Below, piece by piece: positions 1 to 8,338 of a stretch of DNA of 64,000 nt; the first letter of the stretch is position 1, and the number at the start of each line of letters is the position of its first letter. The notes beneath the pieces were generated by a model. That model saw nothing but the letters and a program-made list of their open reading frames with translations. It ran no database searches and was not told the DNA's origin. This DNA is from Sphingomonadaceae bacterium (GTDB lineage Bacteria; Pseudomonadota; Alphaproteobacteria; Sphingomonadales; Sphingomonadaceae): assembly GCA_947451145.1 (NCBI GenBank), contig CANFXW010000010.1, positions 62,001 through 126,000 of the forward strand, in the 5' to 3' direction. The position numbers and the translations under genes were made by a program.

Positions 1-203
1 CGCGGCAGGGGAGCTATGATGCGGCTGGCATCGAGCGGATCGGGGAAGTTCGTCGCTGCGGCAAGCTGGGGCGCGAGGGCATCCCAGTCCTCCAGCGCCT
101 CCTGCAGGGTCTTGACCGGGGCAGCAGTGCAGGCCTTGCCATCAGGCGAAACGACAACCAACTGGCCGTCTTTTGTGCCGTCATTCAGTGTCGCAAGGCG
201 CAT
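1..203 (-). CDS. Fumarylacetoacetate hydrolase family protein (5' part only)
   Basis: The minus strand is open from an ATG at 203 to the window edge and encodes 67 residues beginning MRLATLNDGTKDGQLVVVS. This N-terminus is typical of fumarylacetoacetate hydrolase family proteins, which cleave C-C bonds of diketo acids late in aromatic degradation. A GGAGA motif lies 8 bases upstream of the ATG. The catalytic domain is outside the window. It diverges from the HisD-like gene, so the roughly 160-base gap should hold both promoters. The 71-aa plus-strand ORF here is a shadow. The family call rests on the N-terminal sequence only. Confidence 0.75.
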   Translation of the reverse strand, partial: MRLATLNDGTKDGQLVVVSPDGKACTAAPVKTLQEALEDWDALAPQLAAATNFPDPLDASRIIAPLP

Positions 204-365
204 GCAATATTCTCCCGAGGATCCAATCTGACCATTCGATAATCAGAGCAGCGAAACACGACAAAGGCATTCGGTCGATAGGCTTCCATTGATACTATGC
301 GATGGTTCGCCGTGCAGGCATGTTGCAATGGGCAGGCCAGATCAATCAATCCTATGGGGAGTATC

Positions 366-1697
366 ATGGCCCAGTGGCTGAAGCGCGGCGCGACCGCGGA
401 AGCGAAGGCGGACGCGGACCGCAAGGTGCGGGACATTGTCGAGGCGAGCCTTGCCGACATCGAGAGCCGCGGCGATGCTGCAGTGCGCGATATGTCGATC
501 AGGTTCGACGGCTGGGACCGCGCCGATTACCGCCTGTCGCAGGCCGAGATCGATGCCTGCGTGAACAGCCTGACACCGCAGGAGCGCAAGGACATCGAGT
601 TCGCCCAGACGCAGGTGCGCAATTTTGCGCAGATCCAGCGTAACTCCATGCTCGACGTAGAGGTGGAAACTATGCCCGGCGTCGTGCTCGGCCACAAGAA
701 CGTGCCGATCAATGCGGCGGGTTGCTATGTGCCCGGCGGCAAGTACCCGCTGCTCGCTTCGGCCCATATGAGCGTGATCACTGCCAAGGTGGCTGGCGTT
801 GCCCGCGTCATCACCTGCGCTCCGCCGTTCCAGGGCACTGTCGCGCGCCACATCGTTGCGGCGCAGGCCATGGCGGGTGCCGACGCGATCTATGCGCTGG
901 GCGGCATTCAGGCGGTAGGCGCGATGGCGCTGGGGACCGAGACGATCGATCCGGTCGATATCCTCGTCGGCCCGGGCAACGCCTTCGTCGCCGAGGCCAA
1001 GCGCCAGCTCTATGGCCGTGTCGGCATCGATCTGTTCGCCGGTCCGACCGAGACGCTAATCATAGCCGACGAGATCGGCTGCGATGCCGAACTCGCGGCT
1101 ACCGACATTCTCGGACAGGTCGAGCACGGCCCGGACAGCCCCGGCGTGCTGCTGACCAACAGCGAAAAGCTCGCCCGAGAGACCATGGCCGAGATCAAGC
1201 GCCTGCTGCAGATCCTCCCCACCGCCGACCATGCCCGCAAGGCGTGGGAGACCTTCGGTGAGGTGATCGTGGCGGACAGCTATGAGGAAATGGTCCAGAT
1301 CGCCGACCAGATCGCCAGCGAACACGTGCAGGTGATGACTGCCGATCCCGATTACTTCCTCGACAACATGACCAACTACGGCGCGCTGTTCCTGGGGCCA
1401 CGCACCAATGTCTCCTTTGGCGACAAGGTGATCGGCACCAACCACACCCTGCCGACCAAGAAGGCGGCGCGCTATACCGGCGGGCTGTGGGTCGGCAAGT
1501 TCCTCAAGACCTGCACCTATCAGAAGGTGCTGACCGACGAGGCATCGGCGCTGGTCGGTGAATACTGTTCACGGCTTTGCGCGCTTGAGGGCTTTGCCGG
1601 ACACGGCGAACAGGCCAATGTCCGCGTGCGTCGTTACGGCGGCCGGAATGTGCCCTATGCCGGACAGGCGGAACCGAGCGAGTTGACCAGAGCATGA
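366..1697 (+). CDS. Histidinol dehydrogenase family protein (catabolic paralog)
   Basis: This 443-aa protein belongs to the HisD family of NAD-dependent zinc alcohol dehydrogenases. The family's ligand and catalytic positions are visible: GQVEHG (Q and H zinc ligands), SEHVQ (the E-H catalytic pair), [13 protein letters not shown], and a late GHGEQA histidine. The start at 366 (MAQWLKRG) is preferred over the track start because GGGGA sits just upstream. No other his gene is present. The neighbours are FAH, SDR and Rieske genes, so a role in oxidising a catabolic alcohol (as in the sulfopropanediol dehydrogenase/HpsN-like branch) is more likely than histidine synthesis. The substrate is unknown. 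Confidence 0.82.
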   Translation: MAQWLKRGATAEAKADADRKVRDIVEASLADIESRGDAAVRDMSIRFDGWDRADYRLSQAEIDACVNSLTPQERKDIEFAQTQVRNFAQIQRNSMLDVEVETMPGVVLGHKNVPINAAGCYVPGGKYPLLASAHMSVITAKVAGVARVITCAPPFQGTVARHIVAAQAMAGADAIYALGGIQAVGAMALGTETIDPVDILVGPGNAFVAEAKRQLYGRVGIDLFAGPTETLIIADEIGCDAELAATDILGQVEHGPDSPGVLLTNSEKLARETMAEIKRLLQILPTADHARKAWETFGEVIVADSYEEMVQIADQIASEHVQVMTADPDYFLDNMTNYGALFLGPRTNVSFGDKVIGTNHTLPTKKAARYTGGLWVGKFLKTCTYQKVLTDEASALVGEYCSRLCALEGFAGHGEQANVRVRRYGGRNVPYAGQAEPSELTRA

Positions 1698-1698
1698 C

Positions 1699-1723
1699 CC
1701 TTCGACAGGCTCAGGGAGAGCGG
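1699..1723 (+). repeat. TTCGACAGGCTCAGG repeat, single arm
   Basis: The sequence CCTTCGACAGGCTCAGGGAGAGCGG matches, with small changes, the two arms of the inverted repeat at 51827-51907. Here only one arm is present, in the gap between the HisD-like and SDR genes. It ends 2 bases before the SDR start codon, so its GGGAGAGCGG segment also serves as the Shine-Dalgarno region. Confidence 0.75.
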
Positions 1724-1725
1724 AA

Positions 1726-2487
1726 ATGACTGAGCCCCTGCCCCAGACCCCCAGCTTCCGCCTCGATGGCCGCCGCGCCGTGGTGACCGGGGCCGGGCGC
1801 GGGATCGGGCTGGCCGCTGCGGCTGCGTTGGCTGACGCCGGAGCTGAGGTGACACTGGTCGCCCGTTCAACTGGAGAGATTGCCGAAGCTGCCGAACGGA
1901 TCGGCAAAGGCGCGATTGCCGCGACGCTCGACGTATCCGACCTCGCCGCCGTTCGCGCCTTTTTCGAGGAGCGCCCTGCCTTCCACGTGCTCGTCAACAA
2001 TGCCGGAACCAACAAACCCAAGCCGATGTGGGAAAGCTCAGAAGACGATTTTGACACCGTGATCGGGCTTAACCTCAAGTCGGCATTCTTTGTAGCGCAG
2101 GCCTGTGTGCGCCAGATGCTGGCCGAGAACGCAAAGGGCAGTCTGATCCACATGTCGAGCCAGATGGGCCACATCGGCGGGCCGACCCGCGCGCTCTATT
2201 GCGCTAGCAAATGGGGCGTCGAGGGGATGAACAAGGCCATGGCGCTCGACCTCGCCCCGCACGGCATCCGCTCGAACACGATCGCGCCCACCTTTATCGA
2301 AACCCCGATGACCCGCCCTTTCATGGAAGATCCTGTGGCGCGGGCAAATATTGTCGGCAAGATCAAGCTGGGGCGGCTCGGCACGGTCGAGGACATCATG
2401 GGCGCGGTGGTCTACCTCGCGTCAGACGCCAGTTCTCTGGTTACCGGCACGAGCCTGCTCGTCGACGGCGGTTGGACAGCGGAGTAA
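1726..2487 (+). CDS. SDR family oxidoreductase
   Basis: This 253-aa classical short-chain dehydrogenase has the cofactor motif TGAGRGIG at residues 21-28, NNAG at 91-94, a catalytic serine near 144 and YxxxK at 158-162. It should carry out NAD(P)-dependent alcohol/ketone interconversion in the cytoplasm. It lies 28 bases after the HisD-like gene and 4 bases before the Rieske oxygenase, so the plus-strand run 366-4562 looks like one operon. Its ribosome binding site comes from the TTCGACAGGCTCAGG repeat. The substrate cannot be read from sequence. Confidence 0.9.
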   Translation: MTEPLPQTPSFRLDGRRAVVTGAGRGIGLAAAAALADAGAEVTLVARSTGEIAEAAERIGKGAIAATLDVSDLAAVRAFFEERPAFHVLVNNAGTNKPKPMWESSEDDFDTVIGLNLKSAFFVAQACVRQMLAENAKGSLIHMSSQMGHIGGPTRALYCASKWGVEGMNKAMALDLAPHGIRSNTIAPTFIETPMTRPFMEDPVARANIVGKIKLGRLGTVEDIMGAVVYLASDASSLVTGTSLLVDGGWTAE

Positions 2488-2491
2488 AACA

Positions 2492-3514
2492 ATGGCCCGG
2501 TTTCTTCGAAATTGCTGGTATATGGCCGCCTGGAGCCACGAAGTTGGAGAAGCTTCCTTGCGGCGGCGGCTCTTGGGCGATCCGATTGCGCTGTACCGCA
2601 GGTCTGATGGCACAGTAGCCGCGCTTGTCGACCGCTGCCCCCACCGCTTCGCCCCGCTTTCGATGGGCACGCGGGATGGCGATAACCTTGTCTGCCCCTA
2701 TCACGGGCTCACTTTCGATCCGCAAGGCGCCTGTGTGCACAATCCCTATTCGGATCAACTGCCCAAAGGCGCATCGATCCGCTCTTTCCCGACAGTCGAA
2801 CGCGACAGCATTGTCTGGTTCTGGGCCGGGGATGAAGCGAAGGCTGACACCGCGCTGATCCCGGACTTCTCGATGCTGATGATATCCGGACACGGCGCGC
2901 CACTCTCCGGCTACATGGCCATGGCCGCGCCTTATGAGATGGGTATCGACAATCTGCTCGACCTCTCGCACATCGAATTCGTCCATAAGGGCAGCTTTGC
3001 CGGTATGGGCGTGATCTTCGCCGGTGAACATAGCCTGCGCCAAGAGGGCAATCGCCTGCATTCAAACTGGTGGATGACCGACGTTGCAGCACCACCGCAC
3101 ACCTTTGGCATCTATAACCCGCAAATGCGCTGCGATCACTGGCTCGACATGCGCTGGGATGCCCCCGCAGCGATGTACCTGCAAGTCGGTGCCTGCCCGC
3201 ACGGCGAGTCGCGCGATGGCGGGCCATTGGCCCATCAGGCCCATATCCTGACGCCGGAGAGCGAGAACTCGACCCACTACTTCTGGGCAACGACGCGCGG
3301 CTTCCCGCCCACCGAGGAAAGCGACGCCATGCTCAATGGCCTGTTCTCACAAGCCTTTGATGATGAGGATAAGCCGATCATAGAGGCGACTTTCCGCAAC
3401 ATGGACGGGCAGGATTTCTGGGACCTCAAGCCTGCTTACCTTGGCATTGATGCCGGCGGCACAACGGCGCGGCGGATACTTGAAAAGCTGATCGCCTCTG
3501 AAACGGCAGGCTGA
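2492..3514 (+). CDS. Rieske non-heme iron oxygenase (vanillate O-demethylase oxygenase-like)
   Basis: This 340-aa protein begins MARFLRNCWYMAAW, a start typical of VanA-type oxygenases. The Rieske [2Fe-2S] ligands are C49-P-H51 and C68-P-Y-H71. The mononuclear iron motif DxxxDxxHxxxxH is at residues 153-165 (IDNLLDLSHIEFVHKG). The ORF track begins upstream at 2351, inside the SDR gene; the ATG at 2492 is the correct start. Family members demethylate methoxy-aromatics, releasing formaldehyde, or hydroxylate rings, and need a ferredoxin reductase. No VanB-like reductase gene is seen nearby. The methoxy-aromatic substrate is inferred from similarity and from the downstream formaldehyde dehydrogenase. 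Confidence 0.88.
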   Translation: MARFLRNCWYMAAWSHEVGEASLRRRLLGDPIALYRRSDGTVAALVDRCPHRFAPLSMGTRDGDNLVCPYHGLTFDPQGACVHNPYSDQLPKGASIRSFPTVERDSIVWFWAGDEAKADTALIPDFSMLMISGHGAPLSGYMAMAAPYEMGIDNLLDLSHIEFVHKGSFAGMGVIFAGEHSLRQEGNRLHSNWWMTDVAAPPHTFGIYNPQMRCDHWLDMRWDAPAAMYLQVGACPHGESRDGGPLAHQAHILTPESENSTHYFWATTRGFPPTEESDAMLNGLFSQAFDDEDKPIIEATFRNMDGQDFWDLKPAYLGIDAGGTTARRILEKLIASETAG

Positions 3515-3921
3515 TGCCAGAATTTTCATTCCACCACGGGGGAGTCTCGGTTCCAGACCTTGCTGCGGCGATTGACTGGTATGGCCGCGTGCTCGGCTTT
3601 GTGCTGGAGAGAGAGTTCACCATCCCCCCGGCTCGCGTCAAGGCGGCGATGGTTCGCAAGGGGCCGCTGCGCTTCGAGCTATTCGAACCTGAGGATGGCG
3701 CACCCCTGCCCGAAGGCCGCAGCCATCCGCCCAGCGACATCCGCACCCACGGCAACAAACATGTCGCCTTCCGCATTGCCAGCCTCGATGCTTTCATCGC
3801 CGAGATGCAGGAAAAGGGCGTGGACGTGCCGTTCGTTGTGCGCGAAGAGTTTGGCAGCGGCTGTTTCATTCGGGACTGCGCGGGCAATCTGATCGAATTT
3901 GTCGAGGAGCCAGCAGACTGA
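3514..3921 (+). CDS. VOC family protein (glyoxalase-like)
   Basis: This 135-aa single-domain vicinal-oxygen-chelate protein has the usual beta-alpha-beta-beta-beta pattern: HHGGVSVPDL near the start, HVAFRIASLD in the middle and NLIEFVEE at the end, the last carrying a likely metal-binding glutamate. Its ATG overlaps the Rieske stop by one base (TGATG), and its own stop overlaps the next start (ATGA), showing translational coupling. It may be an isomerase, lyase or dioxygenase in the pathway; the family does not fix the reaction. Confidence 0.83.
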   Translation: MPEFSFHHGGVSVPDLAAAIDWYGRVLGFVLEREFTIPPARVKAAMVRKGPLRFELFEPEDGAPLPEGRSHPPSDIRTHGNKHVAFRIASLDAFIAEMQEKGVDVPFVVREEFGSGCFIRDCAGNLIEFVEEPAD

Positions 3922-4562
3922 TGTTTGACGATCCGAAAAGCGCTGAGATTGCCGCCCGTTATGAGGCCCGCGCCGCCTCCGACGCCGCCCTGATGCGCGA
4001 ACTCGGCCCTGCCGGCTTCGCGCGCCGCGACGAGTTTCTGCTGCCGGTGGGTGAGGATGTCGGTCGCTTTCTCCACGCCCTGATCCTCGCCCGCCGTCCG
4101 GCGCGCATTCTGGAGCTGGGCACCAGCTATGGCTATTCAACGCTCTACCTCGCCGATGCGGCGCGCGCAGTCGGAGCGCAGGTCGTCACCATGGAACTGG
4201 CCGACTACAAGCAGGCCCACGCCCGCGAACAGCTGGCCGAGGCAGGCCTTGCCGATGTGGTCGACTTCCGTCTGGGCGACGCCGTGGCCATGCTCGCCGC
4301 CGATCCCGGGCCGTGGGACTTTGTGCTGCTCGACATCTGGAAGGAGCTCTACCTTCCTTGCTTCGATGCCTTCTACCCGAAGCTGTCCGAAGAGGCGGTG
4401 ATCGCCTCCGACAATATGATCGAACCCGCTATGGCCCGCCCCGAAGTGCGGCTCTATCGCGAGGCGGTTCGCGCCAAGGCCGATATGCAAACCGCGCTGC
4501 TCCCTATCGGCAGCGGGATCGAGATTTCGGTTAAATGGTCAGCCGGTAACGCAAAGCTTTAG
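3921..4562 (+). CDS. Class I SAM-dependent O-methyltransferase
   Basis: This 213-aa protein has the SAM-binding motif ILELGTSYGYSTLYLA at residues 63-78, an acidic residue after the next strand (VTMELADY) and a DFVLLDIWKELY strand typical of catechol O-methyltransferase-like enzymes. It is the last gene of the plus-strand run and overlaps the preceding VOC gene by one base. A methyltransferase next to a demethylase-like oxygenase could act on a catechol intermediate, but the direction of flow is not known. It ends 8 bases from a convergent gene. Confidence 0.85.
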   Translation: MFDDPKSAEIAARYEARAASDAALMRELGPAGFARRDEFLLPVGEDVGRFLHALILARRPARILELGTSYGYSTLYLADAARAVGAQVVTMELADYKQAHAREQLAEAGLADVVDFRLGDAVAMLAADPGPWDFVLLDIWKELYLPCFDAFYPKLSEEAVIASDNMIEPAMARPEVRLYREAVRAKADMQTALLPIGSGIEISVKWSAGNAKL

Positions 4563-4570
4563 AGCAGCGC

Positions 4571-5641
4571 CTAGATCGCGTGCTCGTCCGCCTCGGTGAT
4601 TTCCGCCAGCTTTCCGCTTACCGGCTGCTTGCCCGGCACTGACTTGCGATAAGGCTCGAAGCTCCCCCGATCCTGATCAAAGGTCATGTCCCACGGAATA
4701 TCGTCGCCCCTGAAAATGGGCGGAGCATTGTTTGACCATAGCAGCGAGCCAAAACGAAAATCCCAGGCGCGGGGGATCCAGTTGTCGTCGAGATAGTCGG
4801 TGTCGGCGTGGTACTCCGCTTCACCGGAATGCCCGGGAATCTCGCAGTAGTAGTAGATCGCGCTCGAAATGCGGTGGCGCGAAATGCCGCCACTGGTGTT
4901 CATCGTCGTGTTCTTCCAGCCCTTCGCTTCCATAATGTTCGCCCCGAGCATGACCTCGTCGATATCGTCGCATCCAAAGGCGATGTGCATGAATTTGAAG
5001 TGATCGGGCGCAATCGGCAGGTCGCAATTCACCCAGAAGATCGAGTGGTGCTCAAAGGTGCCATCGGCGCGAGCGAAGACGCCCGTGCCCTTGGAATGGT
5101 CGGTGTAGCGGAAGCCCAAGTGGCGTTCGTAGAATTCGAAAGAGCCGACATAGTCGGGGCTGAAGAACACCACATGATTGATCGTCTTGGGGATCGCCCG
5201 CGCGCGCCAGATGCGGTGCTGGTTGAAACGCGGAAAGCTTCCGGGGGTGTTGACCGGGCTAGCCTCGGCGACGACGGCGCGCTTGTCCCAGACGCGCAGC
5301 GCAATCGGCTGGCCATCGGGGCAGACCGCATGGACCGTGCCATCAGCATCGCGAGTGACCGCGACTTCGCTTGCCAGACTGTCGGCAATCCGATCAAGGT
5401 TCTCTGCCGTATCGACGCCCCACACAGTCTCCTTGATCCCGTCGCCAGCATAGGGATCGGGCGAAGGCAGGCGCGCATCGCCATGCCGCAACAAGATCAA
5501 CCGGCTGCCCGAAGCCAGATGGAACACCGCTTCCGCCTCTGAGACAGATTCAACCGGCAGGCCGAAATCAGTCCAGAAGCGGGTGTGTTCCGCAAGATCG
5601 GAAACCCCGAAAACGACGCTTTCAACGCCCAGAATAGACAT
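4571..5641 (-). CDS. Two-domain VOC protein, extradiol dioxygenase-like (356 aa)
   Basis: Two VOC modules make up 356 residues, as in type I extradiol ring-cleavage dioxygenases. The C-terminal module keeps a plausible Fe(II) triad: the His of INHVVFFSPD, the His of FKFMHIAFGCDD and the Glu of GEAEYHADTD. The N-terminal module lacks these residues, as is usual. It is a clear paralog of the 340-aa protein at 6872-7894, sharing the ending pattern AEY.AD.D..DD.W.PR.WD. The FAD monooxygenase gene lies between the two paralogs, which suggests hydroxylation followed by ring cleavage. Confidence 0.85.
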   Translation of the reverse strand: MSILGVESVVFGVSDLAEHTRFWTDFGLPVESVSEAEAVFHLASGSRLILLRHGDARLPSPDPYAGDGIKETVWGVDTAENLDRIADSLASEVAVTRDADGTVHAVCPDGQPIALRVWDKRAVVAEASPVNTPGSFPRFNQHRIWRARAIPKTINHVVFFSPDYVGSFEFYERHLGFRYTDHSKGTGVFARADGTFEHHSIFWVNCDLPIAPDHFKFMHIAFGCDDIDEVMLGANIMEAKGWKNTTMNTSGGISRHRISSAIYYYCEIPGHSGEAEYHADTDYLDDNWIPRAWDFRFGSLLWSNNAPPIFRGDDIPWDMTFDQDRGSFEPYRKSVPGKQPVSGKLAEITEADEHAI

Positions 5642-5736
5642 GCAAATTCCTCATCAAAGCCATGCCCTTATGGACACGAGCATTGTTGAGGAGAAATGCA
5701 AAGTATCGGATCGAACCTAGCCAGCGTTTCGATTGA

Positions 5737-6855
5737 TCAAACTGGTTCGGCCAGTTTCTTGCGGATGCGATCGGTCAGCTCAACGGGGTCACCAGCGCTC
5801 TCGGGGTGCATTTCCCACTCGCCGAGCTGGATCGAGCTGGTGCCGACCAGTTTGGCGCGTTCAAAGCGGCGGTCCATGAAGGCTCGCAGGGCTTGCGGCA
5901 CTTCGCGGTTGGCGAGTTCCTCGGCGAGCACGACGGCGTCTTCCACCGCCATAGCCGCACCCTGCCCCAGATGCGGCGTGGCGCTGTGCGCGGAATCGCC
6001 GATCAGCACGATGCGGCCCTGATACCAGGGATCGGGCATGATGCAGGCCTCAAGCGGACGATAGACCACCAGCGCCGGATCGGTGACCGCCTTGGCCGCC
6101 TCGCCCAGAATGCCGCCGAAACCTTCAAGCCGCTTCTGCATTTCGACGGCGAGCGTTTCGGGTGCGAACTTGGGATTGCCGGGTTCCTCGAACACCGCGA
6201 AGATGTACATCTCCTCTTCTGAGAGCGGGCAATAACCGGCCTTGCCGCCCGCCTTGCCGATGTAGAGATCGGACCATTCCAGATCCTTGGGCCGCGGCAC
6301 GTTATAGCGCCACACACCCTGTCCGGTGAACTTTGGCGTGGCTTCCGGCCACAATACCTTGCGCACTGCCGAATAGTTTCCGTCGCAGCCGATCAGCAGG
6401 TCATAGGTGCCGTTCGTACCATCGGTAAAATCAACCGAAACGGCCTCACCGCTGTCCTCAAAACACTGGAATGTGACGCCAAGCCGCACCGGGATGCCGA
6501 GTTCTTTGACCTTAGTGGTCAACACCTCGTGCAAAGCCGGACGGGTGAGGCCGAGGTCGGCGGCGAGGCCATCGGCAGCTGGATCGCCAGGTAGTTCGGC
6601 GATCAGATCGCCTGCCAGGTTCATGAAACGTACGCCCTTGTAAGGGTATCCCGCCTTCTCGGCTGCCTTGCCCAGCCCCAGAACCTCGAGCGCGCGGATG
6701 AAATTGGCCTGCACGATGATGCCGACATGATAGACCTTCCAGTCCTTGTCGCGCTCGACAACTTCCACGCTAATGCCGCGCTGTTGCAGCCCTATTGCCA
6801 CGGCGAGGCCAGCTACGCCGCCGCCAACCACGAGTACTTTTTGTGCCTTGCTCAT
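5737..6855 (-). CDS. FAD-dependent aromatic monooxygenase
   Basis: This 372-aa group A flavoprotein monooxygenase has the FAD-binding GGGVAGLA at residues 11-18, a DLLIGCDGNYSAVRK segment (the DG motif) and GDSAHSATPHLGQGAAM (the GD motif contacting FAD ribityl). These are the signatures of p-hydroxybenzoate/salicylate hydroxylase relatives, which use NAD(P)H and O2 to hydroxylate or decarboxylatively hydroxylate rings. It is flanked on both sides by extradiol-dioxygenase-like genes on the same strand. It resembles the monooxygenase at 16686-17807 in length and motif layout. The substrate is unknown. Confidence 0.88.
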   Translation of the reverse strand: MSKAQKVLVVGGGVAGLAVAIGLQQRGISVEVVERDKDWKVYHVGIIVQANFIRALEVLGLGKAAEKAGYPYKGVRFMNLAGDLIAELPGDPAADGLAADLGLTRPALHEVLTTKVKELGIPVRLGVTFQCFEDSGEAVSVDFTDGTNGTYDLLIGCDGNYSAVRKVLWPEATPKFTGQGVWRYNVPRPKDLEWSDLYIGKAGGKAGYCPLSEEEMYIFAVFEEPGNPKFAPETLAVEMQKRLEGFGGILGEAAKAVTDPALVVYRPLEACIMPDPWYQGRIVLIGDSAHSATPHLGQGAAMAVEDAVVLAEELANREVPQALRAFMDRRFERAKLVGTSSIQLGEWEMHPESAGDPVELTDRIRKKLAEPV

Positions 6856-6871
6856 TTGGCTTATCCCTCTT

Positions 6872-7894
6872 TTATGCGGCCGCTTCGGCGATCGGGGCCG
6901 CGTCTGCTGGGTGATAGTGAAGCTGGTCTGGGCGGGCGAAGACCACGTCCCAATTGGGCTCGCCGCGCATGAAATCGGGCAGGTTGGTCATGTAGATTGC
7001 CGTACCGAAGGCACCGTCCCAGATGCGCGGCTTCCAGCCGTCGTCGACGCAATCGCTGTCCGCGCCATATTCGGCGTCGCCACCCGCCGGACAGGGAACG
7101 TAGAAGAATGCCGCCGAAGTCAGCCGGTGGCGGCCAAAGCCCCAGTTCCAGTCGCCGTATTTGTAACCGCGCCGGTCAAGGTAGTTCTTTGCCACCATCA
7201 GCTCGTCGATGTCTTCTACTTCCCAGTTGGCGTGGTGGAATTTCAGCGTGCCATTGAAGCCGGGCATCGGCGCGTGGGCATTGGCGAGGAACACGTTGTG
7301 GTGCTCGTAACAGCCATCGGCGCGCATATAGACGCCGAAGCCCTTCTGCATGTCGGTGATCCGGAAGCCGAGCTTGTCACGGTAGAATTCCAGCGCCTCC
7401 TGCACATCGGGGAAGGTCCAGACGCAGTGGTGGGTGCGCTTGGGCAGCGCGCGATCAATCCACTTGCGCGGCTGGTTGAGCCGCTCGATCCGGCCAATGG
7501 TGTTTTGCGGGGTGGGCGCGCCGAAAACCGTGCGGGGCTGCCAGACCTGCAGGCCTATGGCCTGTCCGAAAGGGGTGACGAAGTGGACCACGCCCTCCTC
7601 GTCAGTGGTCAGGGCGATGTCAGGCTCGAGCTTCGCCTTAATGCGGCGCATGCCTTCATCATTGTCCACCGCCCAGACGCATTCGAACACACCGATCCCG
7701 GTCTGCGCGGTGTCCTTGGGCAGGCGCGGATGGCCGCGCTGGAGGAACAGCGCCTGCGATCCGTCCGCTACTTCGAACAGCGCTTCCTCTGCCTTTTGCT
7801 CGATCAGCGTGAGGCCGAACTCCGTGAAGAAGCGCACGCAGGCCGCGACATCCTCAACCAGCCAAGTGAGCCGCCTGATACCGATAATTGCCAT
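6872..7894 (-). CDS. Two-domain VOC protein, extradiol dioxygenase-like (340 aa)
   Basis: This 340-aa protein has two VOC modules. The putative metal ligands in the C-terminal half are the His of THHCVWTFPD, a His of LKFHHANWEVED and the Glu of GDAEYGADSD. It is 16 bases upstream of the FAD monooxygenase on the same strand. It looks like the first gene of the operon 7894-4571 (dioxygenase, monooxygenase, dioxygenase). About 120 bases separate it from the DUF2218 gene, leaving room for a promoter. It is a paralog of the 4571-5641 product. Confidence 0.85.
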   Translation of the reverse strand: MAIIGIRRLTWLVEDVAACVRFFTEFGLTLIEQKAEEALFEVADGSQALFLQRGHPRLPKDTAQTGIGVFECVWAVDNDEGMRRIKAKLEPDIALTTDEEGVVHFVTPFGQAIGLQVWQPRTVFGAPTPQNTIGRIERLNQPRKWIDRALPKRTHHCVWTFPDVQEALEFYRDKLGFRITDMQKGFGVYMRADGCYEHHNVFLANAHAPMPGFNGTLKFHHANWEVEDIDELMVAKNYLDRRGYKYGDWNWGFGRHRLTSAAFFYVPCPAGGDAEYGADSDCVDDGWKPRIWDGAFGTAIYMTNLPDFMRGEPNWDVVFARPDQLHYHPADAAPIAEAAA

Positions 7895-8014
7895 AGTGGA
7901 TACTCCCGCTGGTACGCGGAGAACTTTGGGATGGCAGGTCGGCCTGGATGTTGATCTGGCTCAAAAGAAAGGCATGCATTGTTCCGAACCCAAGGCATCC
8001 AGAAAATCGAAGCG

Positions 8015-8338
8015 TCAGGCATCCTGCCAAGCGAACACCAATTCGCCTTCGCGGAAGGCAAAGCGGTTGAGGTGTCTTTCAACAGCGCCCTTAAGTCCCT
8101 CAAGCTGGCCCGGCGAAGTCGCTTCGATCCGGCAGGTCAGGGTGTCGGCCGCGGCCTCCATCGTGAAAAGGCCATCGCCCGGCCAGTCGGCACCGCGCGC
8201 ATTGCGCGGGAACACGACCTTGCCCTGGGCGGCATCGAAGTCGACGGCCATGTTGTGGCTCCAATGCTTGCAAAGCTGCTGGAGGTAACGGCTGGCGCTG
8301 GCTGTGGGCACCTGCGCGACTGAACGGTTCATATTCAC
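8015..8338 (-). CDS. DUF2218 domain protein
   Basis: This small acidic protein of 107 aa matches the DUF2218 pattern: an N-terminal segment with S..YLQQLCKHWSH, and a central block with basic residues and acidic turns ending in HLNRFAFREGEL. The family has no agreed biochemical role, though members often sit near iron or siderophore-type genes. Its start overlaps the stop of the PadR regulator by 4 bases (ATGA), so the two are translationally coupled. Confidence 0.72.
   Translation of the reverse strand: MNMNRSVAQVPTASASRYLQQLCKHWSHNMAVDFDAAQGKVVFPRNARGADWPGDGLFTMEAAADTLTCRIEATSPGQLEGLKGAVERHLNRFAFREGELVFAWQDA

Noticed and set aside
16-231. Plus-strand 71-aa ORF at the left edge
   Set aside because: The opposite strand encodes the N-terminus of a fumarylacetoacetate hydrolase family protein with a proper RBS; this frame is its shadow.
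6746-7954. 402-aa plus-strand ORF
   Set aside because: Antisense to a well-supported extradiol-type gene; no recognisable motif.
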